This document shows, piece after piece, positions 33,455 to 43,079 of a DNA stretch of 64,000 nucleotides. The DNA comes from Ottowia thiooxydans DSM 14619 (GTDB lineage: Bacteria; Pseudomonadota; Gammaproteobacteria; Burkholderiales; Burkholderiaceae_C). Location: assembly GCF_000422885.1 (NCBI RefSeq), contig NZ_AUGX01000010.1, forward strand, positions 248,001 to 312,000, written 5' to 3'. The first letter of the stretch is position 1, and each line of letters opens with the position of its first letter. Both the position numbers and the translations under genes were made by a program. The notes beneath the pieces were generated by a model, which was not told the DNA's origin, made no database searches, and was given only the letters and a program-made list of their open reading frames with translations.

Positions 33455-34156
33455 CTACACCTCCAACCACTCTCTGCTCACGGAAGCATCAGCGCGAAGC
33501 GCCTGGGGAGTCCCCTCGAAGACGATGGCACCGCGCCCCATGACCAGCACGCGGTCAGAGATGCCCATGGCGATGGTGAGCTTTTGCTCGATCAGCAGTA
33601 CGGAGCTCCCGCTTTCTTTCAGTTGATTCAGGTAGCTGCCCACATACTCAACAAACTTGGGGGCCAAGCCTTCCGTGGGCTCGTCGATGATGATCAGACC
33701 GGGCTCGCCCATCAGGGTTCGGCACAAAGTGAGCATCTGCTGCTCACCCCCTGAAAGCACACCGGCTGAAGTATGTTGCCGCTCTTTCAATGGAGGGAAC
33801 ATGCGGTACATGTCTTCAAACGACCACCGCTGTCTTGTTCTGAAGCGCGATTTCTTCTGGCCTAGCAGCAGATTTTGATGAACCGTTAGCTGGGGGAAAA
33901 CGTCACGGCTCTCAGGAACGTAGCCAACGCCCAGGCGAGCAATCTCGAACGGCTTCTTGCCAATCAATTCATGTCCGCCCCATAAGATCGAGCCTTCAGC
34001 CGAAACCATCCCCATGATGGCCTTGGCGGTAGTGGAACGGCCTGATCCATTGCGCCCCAGCAAGCTGACTATTTCGCCCTCCCCCACTTCAAACTGAACT
34101 CCGTGGAGGACATGGCTCTTGCCGTAGTAGGCATGAAGATCGTTAACCCGCAGCAC
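33455..34156 (-). CDS. livF: Branched-chain amino acid-type ABC transporter ATPase, LivF
   Basis: 233 residues from a GTG that overlaps the livG stop (TAGTG). Motifs: Walker A GRNGSGRSTTAK, in which the usual Lys is Arg; Q-loop VPESRDVFPQLTVHQNLLLG; signature GVLSGGEQQMLTLCRTLM; Walker B GLIIIDEPTEGLAPKFV; and the switch His region replaced by LIEQKLTIAMG, as in LivF proteins. It forms the ATPase pair with LivG. The Arg in Walker A is confirmed in the codon (CGT at about 34048). Last gene of the liv operon. Confidence 0.92.
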   Translation of the reverse strand: MLRVNDLHAYYGKSHVLHGVQFEVGEGEIVSLLGRNGSGRSTTAKAIMGMVSAEGSILWGGHELIGKKPFEIARLGVGYVPESRDVFPQLTVHQNLLLGQKKSRFRTRQRWSFEDMYRMFPPLKERQHTSAGVLSGGEQQMLTLCRTLMGEPGLIIIDEPTEGLAPKFVEYVGSYLNQLKESGSSVLLIEQKLTIAMGISDRVLVMGRGAIVFEGTPQALRADASVSREWLEV

Positions 34157-34905
34157 TACGCAATCTCCAGGTGACCAAGATAAGCTTGCTGCACCTCCTT
34201 ATTGGCGCGCACCGCCTCCGGCGTGTCGAATGCCAGCACTTCACCGCGAACGATCACGGCAATCTTGTCGGCCAGACCAAACACAACCCCCATGTCGTGT
34301 TCAACCATCAACAAAGTCTTGCCTGCAGTCACGTCTCGGATCAACTCCACGAAGCGCAGGGTTTCGCTGCGACTCATACCCGCTGTGGGCTCGTCCAGCA
34401 GAACTACATCAGCCCCTCCGGCAATGGTGACGCCCATTTCCAGGGCACGCTGTTCGGCATAAGTGAGGTTCATGCCCAGCACCTCCCGCTTGCGCTCCAG
34501 GTGAATCATTTTCATGAGCGTTTCAACGCGTGAATTGGCATCATGAAGATTGACCAAAAACCTCAAGAAGGTGTAACGGTAGCCCAGGCTCCACAACACC
34601 GCGCAGCGTAGATTCTCGAAGACGCTGAGTTTGGGGAAAATGTTGGTGATCTGAAAACTGCGCGACAAGCCCAGCCGATTGATTTCAAACGGCTTGCGGC
34701 CATCAATGCGCTTTCCATTCAACAGCACTTGGCCACCTGTGGGTGCGAAGCGGCCGCTGATCAGATTGAACAACGTAGACTTGCCCGCCCCATTGGGGCC
34801 GATGATGGCAATCCGCTCCCCCGCATTAACCGCTAAGTCCAGCCCACGGATGATCTCGGTTTGGCCAAAGCTTTTGCGCAGATTCTTCAGTTCAAGCGCG
34901 TGCAT
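34156..34905 (-). CDS. livG: Branched-chain amino acid-type ABC transporter ATPase, LivG
   Basis: 249 residues from the ATG at 34905 (MHALELKNLRKSFGQTEIIRGL). The frame is open further upstream but lies inside livM and does not match the family. It has Walker A GPNGAGKSTLFNLISG with the normal Lys, LivG-type SRSFQITNIFPKLSVFENLR, signature LTYAEQRALEMGVTIAG, Walker B VVLLDEPTAGMSRSE and switch MVEHDMGVVF. Its start overlaps the end of livM by 14 bases. Confidence 0.94.
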   Translation of the reverse strand: MHALELKNLRKSFGQTEIIRGLDLAVNAGERIAIIGPNGAGKSTLFNLISGRFAPTGGQVLLNGKRIDGRKPFEINRLGLSRSFQITNIFPKLSVFENLRCAVLWSLGYRYTFLRFLVNLHDANSRVETLMKMIHLERKREVLGMNLTYAEQRALEMGVTIAGGADVVLLDEPTAGMSRSETLRFVELIRDVTAGKTLLMVEHDMGVVFGLADKIAVIVRGEVLAFDTPEAVRANKEVQQAYLGHLEIA

Positions 34906-36205
34906 CTTTGTCACCCTCGCTTTCCCTTTCAATAATTTCCTGCTCAATAAGCCCCTGTACACGCACCCATTGCGCCAACATGGCGCGTCGTGCCATCTCA
35001 AACAAACCGGCGCCCACCAGTGCAGTTGCTGCGGCCCCGGTCCAGTGCAACGGATTTCGGATGTCCCAGCGCAATTGAAGATAACGCAACTCACCGCCCA
35101 CACCGTCAAGCTGAATGTGATAGATCATCTCGATCAAGGTGGAAGCACCCACGAGCATCACGCCGGCAGCAGCGGCTAAAGCCAGGTAGCGAGGAATCAA
35201 CTGATGCAAACGGCCAAACGACGCCACGCGTACATTCATCATGATCAGGCTGGCGATGCCCCCGGGAGCGTAGATCACCATCACCATGAAAATCAGCCCC
35301 AGGTACAAAAGCCAGGCTTTCGTCAGCGCGCTGAACAACGCAAACGCCAGCACCATCAGCACCGCACCAATGATGGGGCCAAAGAAGAACGTAGTGCCGC
35401 CTATGAAGGTGAAGAGCAAATACGCGCCCGAGCGTGCACTGCTCACCACCTCAGCCGTCACGATCTCGAAGTTCAAGGCCGCCAGACCGCCTGAAATGCC
35501 CGCAAAAAAGCCAGCCACCATGAATGCCAGGTAACGCACGCGGCGTGCGTCATAACCCACAAATTCCACCCGCTCGGGGTTGTCACGCACCGCGTTCAAC
35601 ATCCGCCCCAGTGGAGTGCGTGTGAAGGCATGCATGAGCCAAGCTGAAACGAAGGTATAGCCTGCGATCAGGTAGTACACCTGCCGTGGCGGGCCAAACG
35701 TAATACCTAAAAACGGCTCTCCCACCACCCGGTTACCCGTAACGCCGCTCTCGCCACCAAAAAACCCCGGGAACATGAGCGACATGGCAAACACAAGCTC
35801 TCCCATGCCCAGCGTAATCATGGCGAAAGTGGTGCCTGATTTCTTGGTGCTTACCCAGCCGAGCAAGGCGGAGAACGCCAAACCGGCGAGCCCTCCCACC
35901 AGCGGGATCATGGAGACCGGAATAAAAATCTTGCCAGCACTCACCAGATTAAGTGCATGAATGGCCAGGAAAGCACCCAAGCCTGAATACACGGCGTGCC
36001 CAAAACTCAACATACCGCCCTGCCCCAGCAGCACGTTGTAGGACAAGCAGGCCACGATGGCGATCCCGATCTGACTCAGGATGGTGATAGACAGGCTGCT
36101 CCCAAACACCATGGGAGCCAGGAGCATCGTCAGCAAGAACAAGCCCCAGACGAGCCAGGGGCCAGAATTGCGCCGCTTGGAATGCCGAACGCTAGTGGGT
36201 TTCAT
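34892..36205 (-). CDS. livM: Branched-chain amino acid-type ABC permease, LivM
   Basis: 437 residues from the ATG at 36205. About eight membrane helices in the LivM core include the signature NVLLGQGGMLSFGHAVYSGLGAFLA and EFVGYDARRVRYLAFMVAGFFAGISGGLAAL. After the normal end of the family (about residue 320) an extension of about 110 residues contains two more hydrophobic helices (ALAAAAGVMLVGASTLIEMIYH and TGAAATALVGAGLFEM) and a charged tail. The tail codons overlap livG. Pairs with LivH to form the channel. The imported solute is unknown. Confidence 0.92.
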   Translation of the reverse strand: MKPTSVRHSKRRNSGPWLVWGLFLLTMLLAPMVFGSSLSITILSQIGIAIVACLSYNVLLGQGGMLSFGHAVYSGLGAFLAIHALNLVSAGKIFIPVSMIPLVGGLAGLAFSALLGWVSTKKSGTTFAMITLGMGELVFAMSLMFPGFFGGESGVTGNRVVGEPFLGITFGPPRQVYYLIAGYTFVSAWLMHAFTRTPLGRMLNAVRDNPERVEFVGYDARRVRYLAFMVAGFFAGISGGLAALNFEIVTAEVVSSARSGAYLLFTFIGGTTFFFGPIIGAVLMVLAFALFSALTKAWLLYLGLIFMVMVIYAPGGIASLIMMNVRVASFGRLHQLIPRYLALAAAAGVMLVGASTLIEMIYHIQLDGVGGELRYLQLRWDIRNPLHWTGAAATALVGAGLFEMARRAMLAQWVRVQGLIEQEIIERESEGDKDARA

Positions 36206-37232
36206 CTCGCGCACCAAGCAGGCCTCTGGGGCGCAAAGCCAGGATCAACACTAGAAGCACGTAAGGCAACACCGGTGCAACTTGCGATACCGTGAGCTTT
36301 ATGAGCGCACTGTCTTGCGCCGCGGGGCTCAAAGCCACGCCCATTTGCACGAGCATCGACCCCACCGAATGATCAAGCGTGACTGCAAAAACCTGCATCA
36401 CCCCTATCAACAACGACGCCAGGAACGCGCCTGCAAGAGAGCCCAAGCCGCCCACCACCACCACGACAAAGATCACGGGGCCCACTGCAGCCGCCATGGT
36501 CGGTTCAGTGAGAAACGTACTGCCCCCAAGCACGCCAGCCAACCCGGCCAGCGCAGAACCGGCGCCGAACACCAACATGAATACGCGCGGCACATCGTGC
36601 CCAAGAGCTTCCACCATGTGCGGGTGAGACAAGGCGGCCTGAATTACCAGGCCGATACGAGTGCGCTTGAGAAGCAGCCACACCGCCAGCAACATCACCA
36701 GCGCGGTCACCATCATGAAGCCGCGCGTGGCGGGAAACTGCGAACACGCCACGCGCACCAATGCATCGGAGGCAGTGCACATCCCTTCTGGCGCTCGTCC
36801 CCAGAGTACCCGCAGCCCATCAACCGAGTGATTGACCAATGTGAAAGCTGGGCCCTGCAGCAGCTGGGGCGGCTTGAAATCCATGGCCACACGCCCCCAG
36901 CCCAGCTGAACCAATTCCAGAATCACGAATGAAAGCCCGAAGGTCATCAACAATTCAGGCACATGGCCGTGCTTGTACACCTTGCGCAAGGCGAGCCGCT
37001 CAAACAGCGCGCCCAGCAGACCCGTGGCCACCGGCGCCAGCACCAGTGCGGGCCAGAACCCGGTCACACGCGAAATGGTGTAGCCAAAGTACGCCCCCAG
37101 CATGTAGAAGCTGGCGTGGGCAAAGTTCAGCACCCCCATCATGCTGAAGATCAACGTGAGGCCTGCGCTGAGCATGAACAGAACCAAGCCATAGCTCAGC
37201 CCATTCAGCAGCGATATAACTAAAAACTCCAT
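36192..37232 (-). CDS. livH: Branched-chain amino acid-type ABC permease, LivH
   Basis: 346 residues from the ATG at 37232 (MEFLVISLLNGLSYGLVLFML). Family markers: SAGLTLIFSMMGVLNFAHASFYMLGAYFGY, the periplasmic insert around residues 130-180, and LAGVLGGSTFLTEPTMAAAVG. About eight helices. The longer frame upstream enters non-coding repeat-like DNA. The stop overlaps the livM start region by 14 bases. No LivK-type binding protein is in the operon. Confidence 0.94.
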   Translation of the reverse strand: MEFLVISLLNGLSYGLVLFMLSAGLTLIFSMMGVLNFAHASFYMLGAYFGYTISRVTGFWPALVLAPVATGLLGALFERLALRKVYKHGHVPELLMTFGLSFVILELVQLGWGRVAMDFKPPQLLQGPAFTLVNHSVDGLRVLWGRAPEGMCTASDALVRVACSQFPATRGFMMVTALVMLLAVWLLLKRTRIGLVIQAALSHPHMVEALGHDVPRVFMLVFGAGSALAGLAGVLGGSTFLTEPTMAAAVGPVIFVVVVVGGLGSLAGAFLASLLIGVMQVFAVTLDHSVGSMLVQMGVALSPAAQDSALIKLTVSQVAPVLPYVLLVLILALRPRGLLGARDETH

Positions 37233-37242
37233 GAAAGATAGC

Positions 37243-37304
37243 TCTGGATTCCCGCCCGCGTGGGGGCCGGCCAACCGGGGGCCAGTAGCCCCGGGATGAC
37301 GGGA
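37243..37304. repeat. Possible remnant of a GGATTCCCGC/CGGGATGAC intergenic repeat
   Basis: CTGGATTCCCGCCCGCG on the left and CCGGGATGACGGGAT on the right resemble the two arms of the common betaproteobacterial GGATTCCCGC...GCGGGAATGACG repeat, here separated by GC-rich sequence that contains a CCGGGG/CCCCGG stem. It lies in the 79 bases between livH and the acyl-CoA ligase gene. Degenerate; identity is tentative. Confidence 0.35.
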
Positions 37305-37311
37305 TACCGCT

Positions 37312-38937
37312 TCAAGCCGGAAGCTTGTAATCCTTCAGTTGCTCACGCAGCCTGGTCTTCAGCATCTTGCCGGTGGCACCGATAGGAATGGCATCTACGA
37401 ACACCACGTCATCCGGTTTTTGCCACTTGGCGACCTTACCCTCGTAGAAGGCCAGCAGCTCATCGCGTGTTACCTGGGCATCTGGCTTCTTGACCACCGC
37501 CACAATCGGGCGCTCATCCCATTTGGGATGGGGCATGCCGATGCAAGCTGCCATGGCAATAGCTGGGTGCGCCATCGCCACGTTTTCAATATCGATGGAG
37601 CTGATCCACTCCCCACCCGATTTGATGACATCTTTGCTGCGATCTGTGATCTGCATGAAGCCGTCAGCATCAATAGTGGCCACGTCTCCAGTTGGGAACC
37701 AACCGTCTTGGAGAGGACTTGCGCCCTCATTCTTATAGTAGGTGTCCAGGATCCAGGGGCCCTTCACATACAGATCACCGTAGGTCTTGCCATCCCAGGG
37801 CAATTCTTTCCCCTCGTCACTCACGATTTTCATGTCCACCCCGAAAATCGCGCGACCCTGCTTGAGGCGAATCTTCATTTTTTCCTCCTCGGACGCATTG
37901 CGGTGCTTTTCCTTCAGAGTGCACAGCGTGCCCAGAGGGCTCATTTCCGTCATGCCCCAGGCGTGCAATACGTCGACCCCATAGTTGTCGCGGAAAGCGG
38001 CAATCATGGCGGGCGGGCAGGCAGAGCCACCAATCACCGTACGTTTGAGGGTGGTAAAGCGCAGATTATTGGGGCCGGCGTAGCTCAGCAGCATTTGCCA
38101 AACGGTAGGCACCCCTGCGGCAAAGGTCACCTTTTCGGCTTCCATGAGCTCAAAGACCGACTTGCCATCCAGCGCCGGCCCAGGAAACACCAGCTTGCAG
38201 CCCACCATGGCTGCCGTGTATGGCATACCCCAGGCGTTGACGTGGAACATGGGCACTACGGGGAGCGCGGAATCGCTGGCAGACAAGGCCATCGCGTCAG
38301 GTAGCGCAGCCGCAAACGCATGCAGCACGGTGGAGCGGTGGCTGTAAAGCGCCGCCTTGGGGTGGCCGGTGGTGCCGCTGGTGTAGCACATGCTTGAAGC
38401 CGTGTTTTCGTCGAAAACCGGCCAAGTGTAGGTGCTGGGCTGGGCGCCAATCCAGGATTCATAGCTCAGCAGATTCGGGATACCCGTATCTTGCGGGAGC
38501 TTGTCCGCATCGCACAGCGCGATCCAGTGCGTGATGTTCGGGCAGTGTGTGTGAATGCCCTGAATGATGGGCAGGAAGCTCATGTCAAAGCACAAAATCT
38601 TGTCTTCAGCATGGTTCACGATCCAGGCAATTTGCTCCGGAATCAGGCGTGGATTGATGGTGTGGAGCACTCGGTTGGAGCCGCTCACGCCAAAGTAAAG
38701 CTCCAGATGGCGATACCCGTTCCAGGCGAGCGTACCCACGCGATCGCCCGTGGAGATGCCCAGCGCATCGAGACCGTTCGCAACCTGCTTGGCGCGCTTT
38801 TGCACGTCGCCCCAGGTATAGCGGTGAATATCGCCCTCCACCCGCCGGGAAACGACTTCACTATCCGCGTGATGCCGCGCCGCGTGGTCGATTAGCGTCG
38901 AAATCAAAAGCGGATGGTTCTGCATCTGGCCCAGCAT
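37312..38937 (-). CDS. Acyl-CoA ligase (medium/long-chain, AMP-forming)
   Basis: 541 residues of the ANL superfamily. The P-loop is [21 protein letters not shown], the adenylate motif is [12 protein letters not shown], the hinge region is [36 protein letters not shown], and the catalytic lysine is in [13 protein letters not shown]. The pattern follows fatty-acyl-CoA synthetases of the AlkK type. It activates a carboxylic acid to its CoA thioester in two steps. It is first in the direction of the liv operon, with AGGAG before the ATG. Together they suggest uptake and activation of the same acid, as in many Burkholderiales liv clusters for aromatic or fatty acids; that substrate link is inference. 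Confidence 0.9.
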   Translation of the reverse strand: MLGQMQNHPLLISTLIDHAARHHADSEVVSRRVEGDIHRYTWGDVQKRAKQVANGLDALGISTGDRVGTLAWNGYRHLELYFGVSGSNRVLHTINPRLIPEQIAWIVNHAEDKILCFDMSFLPIIQGIHTHCPNITHWIALCDADKLPQDTGIPNLLSYESWIGAQPSTYTWPVFDENTASSMCYTSGTTGHPKAALYSHRSTVLHAFAAALPDAMALSASDSALPVVPMFHVNAWGMPYTAAMVGCKLVFPGPALDGKSVFELMEAEKVTFAAGVPTVWQMLLSYAGPNNLRFTTLKRTVIGGSACPPAMIAAFRDNYGVDVLHAWGMTEMSPLGTLCTLKEKHRNASEEEKMKIRLKQGRAIFGVDMKIVSDEGKELPWDGKTYGDLYVKGPWILDTYYKNEGASPLQDGWFPTGDVATIDADGFMQITDRSKDVIKSGGEWISSIDIENVAMAHPAIAMAACIGMPHPKWDERPIVAVVKKPDAQVTRDELLAFYEGKVAKWQKPDDVVFVDAIPIGATGKMLKTRLREQLKDYKLPA

Positions 38938-39074
38938 CTGATGTATCTCCTGAAAAATGCGTTAATAAACACACCATTGTGTACCACGCGCAGATGGCTT
39001 TCGAGGCACGCAAGCTCCAGGGTTTCCCGCATGCTGTGGCTGCACTAACTTCGGGGTACGACGACAATGGCGTG

Positions 39075-40559
39075 ATGCAAGACGAAGTTCAGCTCACATC
39101 TCAAGACTTTGACCTCGGTAGGGTCTGGAACAACCGGTTTGCCAACCTGGGCCCCGCCTTCTTCAGTGCACGCACCCCCACCCCGGTGCGCGAGCCTTAT
39201 TGGGTGGCGCGCAGCCAGTCCATGGCTCGTGAGCTGGGGCTGGAGGACGATTGGTGGCGCTCGCAAGAGGCGCTGGAAGCGTTTTCCGGCAATCGCCCAC
39301 TCGTGGGTAGCCGGCCGCTGGCCAGCGTTTACAGCGGCCACCAGTTCGGCGTTTGGGCCGGGCAGCTCGGCGATGGGCGCGCCATCATGTTGGGAGAAGT
39401 GCAAGCTTCGGATGGCAACTCGCTTGAGTTGCAACTCAAAGGCAGTGGATCCACCCCTTATTCCCGCATGGGCGACGGCCGCGCGGTGCTGCGCTCCACG
39501 ATACGCGAGTTCTTATGCAGTGAAGCCATGCACGCGCTTGGAATCCCAAGCACCAGAGCCCTTTGCATGACCGGCTCAGACCAACCGGTGCGCCGCGAAA
39601 CGCTTGAAACCGCCGCAGTACTCGCTCGTACGGCGCCTAGTTTCATTCGATTTGGTCATTTCGAGCACTTCAGTCATACCGAGCAGCACGAAGAGCTTAA
39701 AAAACTGACCGACTTCGTGATCGACGGGTTCTATCCTGAATGCCGCGATGCCCCCAACCCGGCAGCGGCGTTGCTCGCAGCGGTAACCTCCCGCACTGCA
39801 GCGCTCATGGCCGGCTGGCAAGCGGTTGGCTTTTGCCACGGGGTCATGAACACCGACAACATGAGCATTCTGGGCCTGACCCTGGATTACGGCCCATTTC
39901 AGTTCATGGATGGATTTGATCCCAACCATATTCCCAACCACACGGACACGGGCGGTCGGTATTCCTATAAACGCCAGCCTCAGGTGGCTTATTGGAATCT
40001 GTTTGCCTTGGGCCAAGCGCTACTGCCTCTCATCGGCGAGCCGGATGAGACCATGGCCGCTCTAGAACCCTACAAAGCCATATTTCCGGCTGCGCAAGAC
40101 ATGCGCATGGCAGCCAAGCTGGGCTTCACGAACTCCAATGAAGGTACCAGCGCTTTAATCAATGACCTCCTGGCCCTGATGGCCAAGGAACGCACGGATT
40201 ACCCGATATTCTGGAGACGCTGGGCGCAACATTTGGCTGGTCAGCCTGTGGAAACGGTGCTCGATCTATTTCATGACAGGCCAGGCATCGAAAATTGCAT
40301 GCAGCAATTGCAGGAACTGGAATCAAAGTTCGGCCAGCAACCAAATGCCAACCTGGCCCTGGGTAGCAGCCCCGCCATCGTGCTGCGAAACCATCTGGCC
40401 GAGCAGGCCATCGCCTTGGCGAACCAAAAAGACTTTTCCATGATCCAACAATTGCTGGATGTACTTGAGAATCCATTCAGCGAACACCCGAATCACACTA
40501 CCTGGGCTGGATTTCCTCCAGACTGGGCTTCTTCCATCCAGATCAGTTGCTCATCATGA
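39075..40559 (+). CDS. selO: SelO protein AMPylase
   Basis: 494 residues from the ATG at 39075. The frame opens 96 bases earlier, but the extra residues are not SelO-like, and the exact start is uncertain because no clear ribosome site is seen. SelO hallmarks: [65 protein letters not shown] and the catalytic region [21 protein letters not shown]. The C-terminus is ISCSS, a cysteine where some homologues carry selenocysteine. It is a pseudokinase-fold enzyme that transfers AMP to Ser/Thr/Tyr of proteins and is linked to oxidative stress. It overlaps msrB by ATGA. Confidence 0.94.
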   Translation: MQDEVQLTSQDFDLGRVWNNRFANLGPAFFSARTPTPVREPYWVARSQSMARELGLEDDWWRSQEALEAFSGNRPLVGSRPLASVYSGHQFGVWAGQLGDGRAIMLGEVQASDGNSLELQLKGSGSTPYSRMGDGRAVLRSTIREFLCSEAMHALGIPSTRALCMTGSDQPVRRETLETAAVLARTAPSFIRFGHFEHFSHTEQHEELKKLTDFVIDGFYPECRDAPNPAAALLAAVTSRTAALMAGWQAVGFCHGVMNTDNMSILGLTLDYGPFQFMDGFDPNHIPNHTDTGGRYSYKRQPQVAYWNLFALGQALLPLIGEPDETMAALEPYKAIFPAAQDMRMAAKLGFTNSNEGTSALINDLLALMAKERTDYPIFWRRWAQHLAGQPVETVLDLFHDRPGIENCMQQLQELESKFGQQPNANLALGSSPAIVLRNHLAEQAIALANQKDFSMIQQLLDVLENPFSEHPNHTTWAGFPPDWASSIQISCSS

Positions 40560-40963
40560 CCCACCCTATTGAAAAAACCGATGAACAGTGGCGCGCGCTT
40601 CTTGAATCCAAGGGCGCAGAACCGGCTGCCTTCCAGGTTACCCGCCACGCAGCCACAGAGCGTCCGTACACAGGAAAATACGAACAATTCTGGGCTGATG
40701 GCAGTTACCACTGCATATGCTGCGGCGCGAAGCTGTTTGAATCCGGCACCAAGTTTGATGCGGGCTGTGGCTGGCCCAGTTTCTCCCTGGCTATTCCCGG
40801 CGCCATCACGGAACATCGGGACGTGAGCCTTGGCATGGTGCGTGTGGAAACTGTGTGCACTAGCTGCAACGCGCATCTGGGCCACGTATTTCCTGATGGC
40901 CCGGAGCCCACTGGGTTGCGCTATTGCATGAATTCAGCCTCTCTTGATTTCACCCCGCGATAA
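40556..40963 (+). CDS. msrB: Peptide methionine-(R)-S-oxide reductase
   Basis: 135 residues from the ATG at 40556 ([16 protein letters not shown]). The two zinc CxxC pairs are in [11 protein letters not shown] and [13 protein letters not shown]. The catalytic cysteine is in [13 protein letters not shown] (RYCxN). It reduces methionine-R-sulfoxide in proteins with thioredoxin. The ATG overlaps the selO stop, so both redox-linked enzymes are made together. Fits a repair operon for oxidised proteins. Confidence 0.97.
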   Translation: MTHPIEKTDEQWRALLESKGAEPAAFQVTRHAATERPYTGKYEQFWADGSYHCICCGAKLFESGTKFDAGCGWPSFSLAIPGAITEHRDVSLGMVRVETVCTSCNAHLGHVFPDGPEPTGLRYCMNSASLDFTPR

Positions 40964-41000
40964 TCCAAGCTGAATATCACGGCTGATCACTGCCCATCTC

Positions 41001-41564
41001 ATGAAATTTCTGCTCGATTTCGCACCCATTGTGCTTTTCTTCATTGCTTACAAGCTTGAAGGCATCTATGTGGGCACCGCTGTTTTAATGGCCGCAACCA
41101 CGCTTCAGATGGCAATCTTGTATTGGCTGGAGAAAAAACTCAGCACGATGCACAAGGCCACTCTGGCGCTGATTCTCATCTTCGGAACACTCACGCTGGT
41201 TCTACAGGATGAGCGCTTCATCAAATGGAAACCCACGGTTCTTTATACCGCTATGGCTATCGCTTTGGCCGTAGCGCTTTGGGGGTTCGGCAAGAATTTC
41301 CTGAAAATCATGCTCGGCGCCCAGCTCGCCCTGCCTGAACCCGTGTGGGTTCGCTTAAACGCGATCTGGGTCATCTATTGCCTGTTCATGGCGGCTATCA
41401 ACGGCTATGTAGCGGCGTTCTACTCTACCGATGACTGGGCTAATTTCAAACTGTGGGGCTACGCGTTTCCGGTCTTGTTCATCATCGGCCAGGGGTTCTA
41501 CGTGGCACGCCATATGACCGAACCTCCCGAAGAACCCGCAACACCGCCAGGAGATGCGCGATGA
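41001..41564 (+). CDS. yciB: Septation protein A / inner membrane-spanning protein YciB
   Basis: 187 residues with five or more membrane helices. Family pattern: [70 protein letters not shown] and [21 protein letters not shown]. YciB acts in cell-envelope upkeep and septation and interacts with elongation and division proteins. It starts 37 bases after msrB and overlaps the bolA-like gene by ATGA, so selO-msrB-yciB-bolA may be a single unit. Confidence 0.95.
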   Translation: MKFLLDFAPIVLFFIAYKLEGIYVGTAVLMAATTLQMAILYWLEKKLSTMHKATLALILIFGTLTLVLQDERFIKWKPTVLYTAMAIALAVALWGFGKNFLKIMLGAQLALPEPVWVRLNAIWVIYCLFMAAINGYVAAFYSTDDWANFKLWGYAFPVLFIIGQGFYVARHMTEPPEEPATPPGDAR

Positions 41565-41851
41565 ACGTTGAGCCTAACAACACCTCCCTTTCGGCCCCTT
41601 TGGCCGAGCAAATGAGCGCCCACCTGCAGAAAGCCCTTCAACCCACTGAGCTTGAAGTGCTTGACGAGAGCTGGCAGCATGAAGGGCACGTGGGAGCCAA
41701 CGGTTCGGGTTCAGGCACGCACTTTCGGGTGCGTATTGCTTCGCCGCTATTCGAAGGCAAAACCCGGGTGGCCAAGCATCGGATTGTTTATGAGGCGCTC
41801 CAGGTTTTCATCGATGAAGGTGTGCATGCGCTCGCCATTGAAACCCGCTGA
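41561..41851 (+). CDS. BolA-family protein
   Basis: 96 residues. Core BolA/IbaG fold: [27 protein letters not shown], then the loop [17 protein letters not shown] and [21 protein letters not shown]. BolA proteins pair with monothiol glutaredoxins around iron-sulfur clusters and influence cell shape and stress response. The conserved His in the [10 protein letters not shown] segment is present. Translationally coupled to yciB through ATGA. In betaproteobacteria this gene pair often precedes a parvulin gene, as here. Confidence 0.92.
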   Translation: MNVEPNNTSLSAPLAEQMSAHLQKALQPTELEVLDESWQHEGHVGANGSGSGTHFRVRIASPLFEGKTRVAKHRIVYEALQVFIDEGVHALAIETR

Positions 41852-41980
41852 AGCTTGGCTTCTACAGCCTCCTGAAGCTCTTCAAACGCTCGCCGCCATG
41901 ACGGGGCACACCCCTTCCTTACCCGATATGGCCTGAACTGCCGTGGGTGCGGGAGGCGAATCTTGCCTGCTGATACCGCG

Positions 41981-42143
41981 CATATACTTCCATCTTGGCA
42001 CTCCTCGCGCCTGCGATCGCCCGTTAGGGAGAAATCAGCCGGGGTGACCTACTACCTACTAGCCGCCAAGAACCTTTTACAGACATCGCAGTCTCACTGC
42101 TTTTACTTATCTGCCCCGCTAGGGCTCTCCAAGGCAAATATCA
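41981..42143 (+). promoter_or_regulatory. Promoter and long leader of the first parvulin gene (duplicated element, copy 1)
   Basis: CATATACT (TATACT as likely -10, 41983-41988) is followed by an untranslated leader of about 150 bases. It aligns along its length with the segment at 43080-43239: shared blocks are CTCGCGCCTGC-ATC-CC, AG-GAG, GCC-GGGTGA, AGA-CC-TTT, CAGTC and AAGG just before the ATG. TCGCC (42017-42021) can pair with GGTGA (42043-42047). No small ORF is evident. It may be only a long leader, or it may hold a regulatory RNA. Confidence 0.55.
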
Positions 42144-42962
42144 ATGAAAAAACAGCTTCTGGCCGCTACAGCAGCAGCCTTTTTCGTGGGCGCAATCGCC
42201 CTTCCCGCAGTTGCGCAGAACGTGGCCATTGTCAACGGCAAGCCGGTCCCCAAGACTCGCTTGGTCGCTCTGGAAGAGCAAGTGGCTGAGCAGGCTAAGC
42301 GCACGGGCCGCCCTGTGCCCCCTGAGATGGCCGGACAACTGCGCGAGCAGGTTGTTGCCATGGAAATTTTCATGCAGGAAGCCCAAAAACAAGGGATTGA
42401 AGGCTCTGCAGAGTTCCGCAACAAGATGGAAATGGCCCGCCAAAGCGTGATGATCAATCAGCTTTTCAACGATTACCAGGAAAAAAACCCGGTGTCTGAC
42501 GCGGAAGCCAAAGCCGAATACGATCGCATTGTCGGCGCCCAGGCCCCTAGCGCCGGTGCCAAGGAATTCAAGGCACGGCATATCCTGGTGGAGAAAGAAG
42601 ACCAGGCCAAGGCCATCATCGCCCAGCTCAAAAAGGGTGGGAAATTTGATGAGATTGCCAAGAAGCAATCGAAAGATCCCGGATCCGGCGCCAACGGCGG
42701 CGATCTCGGCTGGGCCAACCCCGCTGGCTACGTGCCAGAGTTTGCAGGCGCACTCAAAACGCTGAACAAAGGCCAGACGACTGAGGCACCGGTCAAGTCA
42801 CAATTTGGTTATCACATTATTCGCGTAGACGATATCCGCGAAGCCAAAGCCCCGGACGTACCGAAATTCGAAGACGTCAAGCCACAAATCGCGCAGCAAA
42901 TGCAGCAACAGAAACTGGTGAAATACCAAGAAGAATTGCGGGCGAAAGCCAAGATCGAGTAA
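42144..42962 (+). CDS. Periplasmic parvulin-type peptidyl-prolyl isomerase
   Basis: 272 residues with a signal peptide (LLAATAAAFFVGAIALPAVAQ, cut about residue 25). An N-terminal helical chaperone region (about 25-130, RQSVMINQLFNDYQEKNPVSDAEAKAEYDRI) is followed by one parvulin domain: FKARHILVEKEDQAKAIIAQLKKGGKFDEIAKKQSKDPGSGANGGDLGW and KSQFGYHIIRVDDI. It catalyses prolyl cis-trans isomerisation of outer-membrane or secreted proteins, like PpiC/SurA. The C-terminal QQMQQQ tract is typical. Followed by a terminator at 42985-43014. A paralogue lies directly downstream. Confidence 0.93.
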   Translation: MKKQLLAATAAAFFVGAIALPAVAQNVAIVNGKPVPKTRLVALEEQVAEQAKRTGRPVPPEMAGQLREQVVAMEIFMQEAQKQGIEGSAEFRNKMEMARQSVMINQLFNDYQEKNPVSDAEAKAEYDRIVGAQAPSAGAKEFKARHILVEKEDQAKAIIAQLKKGGKFDEIAKKQSKDPGSGANGGDLGWANPAGYVPEFAGALKTLNKGQTTEAPVKSQFGYHIIRVDDIREAKAPDVPKFEDVKPQIAQQMQQQKLVKYQEELRAKAKIE

Positions 42963-42984
42963 GCGATACGCCAATCGGCCGGTC

Positions 42985-43014
42985 AAAAGGGGGCGCTCAT
43001 GCGCTCCTTTTTTT
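42985..43014 (+). terminator. Rho-independent terminator
   Basis: AAAGGGGGCGC-TCAT-GCGCTCCTTT, with one G-T pair and a four-base loop, runs into a T-run. It ends the first parvulin gene 22 bases after its stop, so the second parvulin gene needs its own promoter. Confidence 0.88.
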
Positions 43015-43079
43015 GTGCTGCGCGGCTATTAGTTGCTGCTACGTCCCCGACTTGCACATCATCAGACAGCGTTCAGCCC

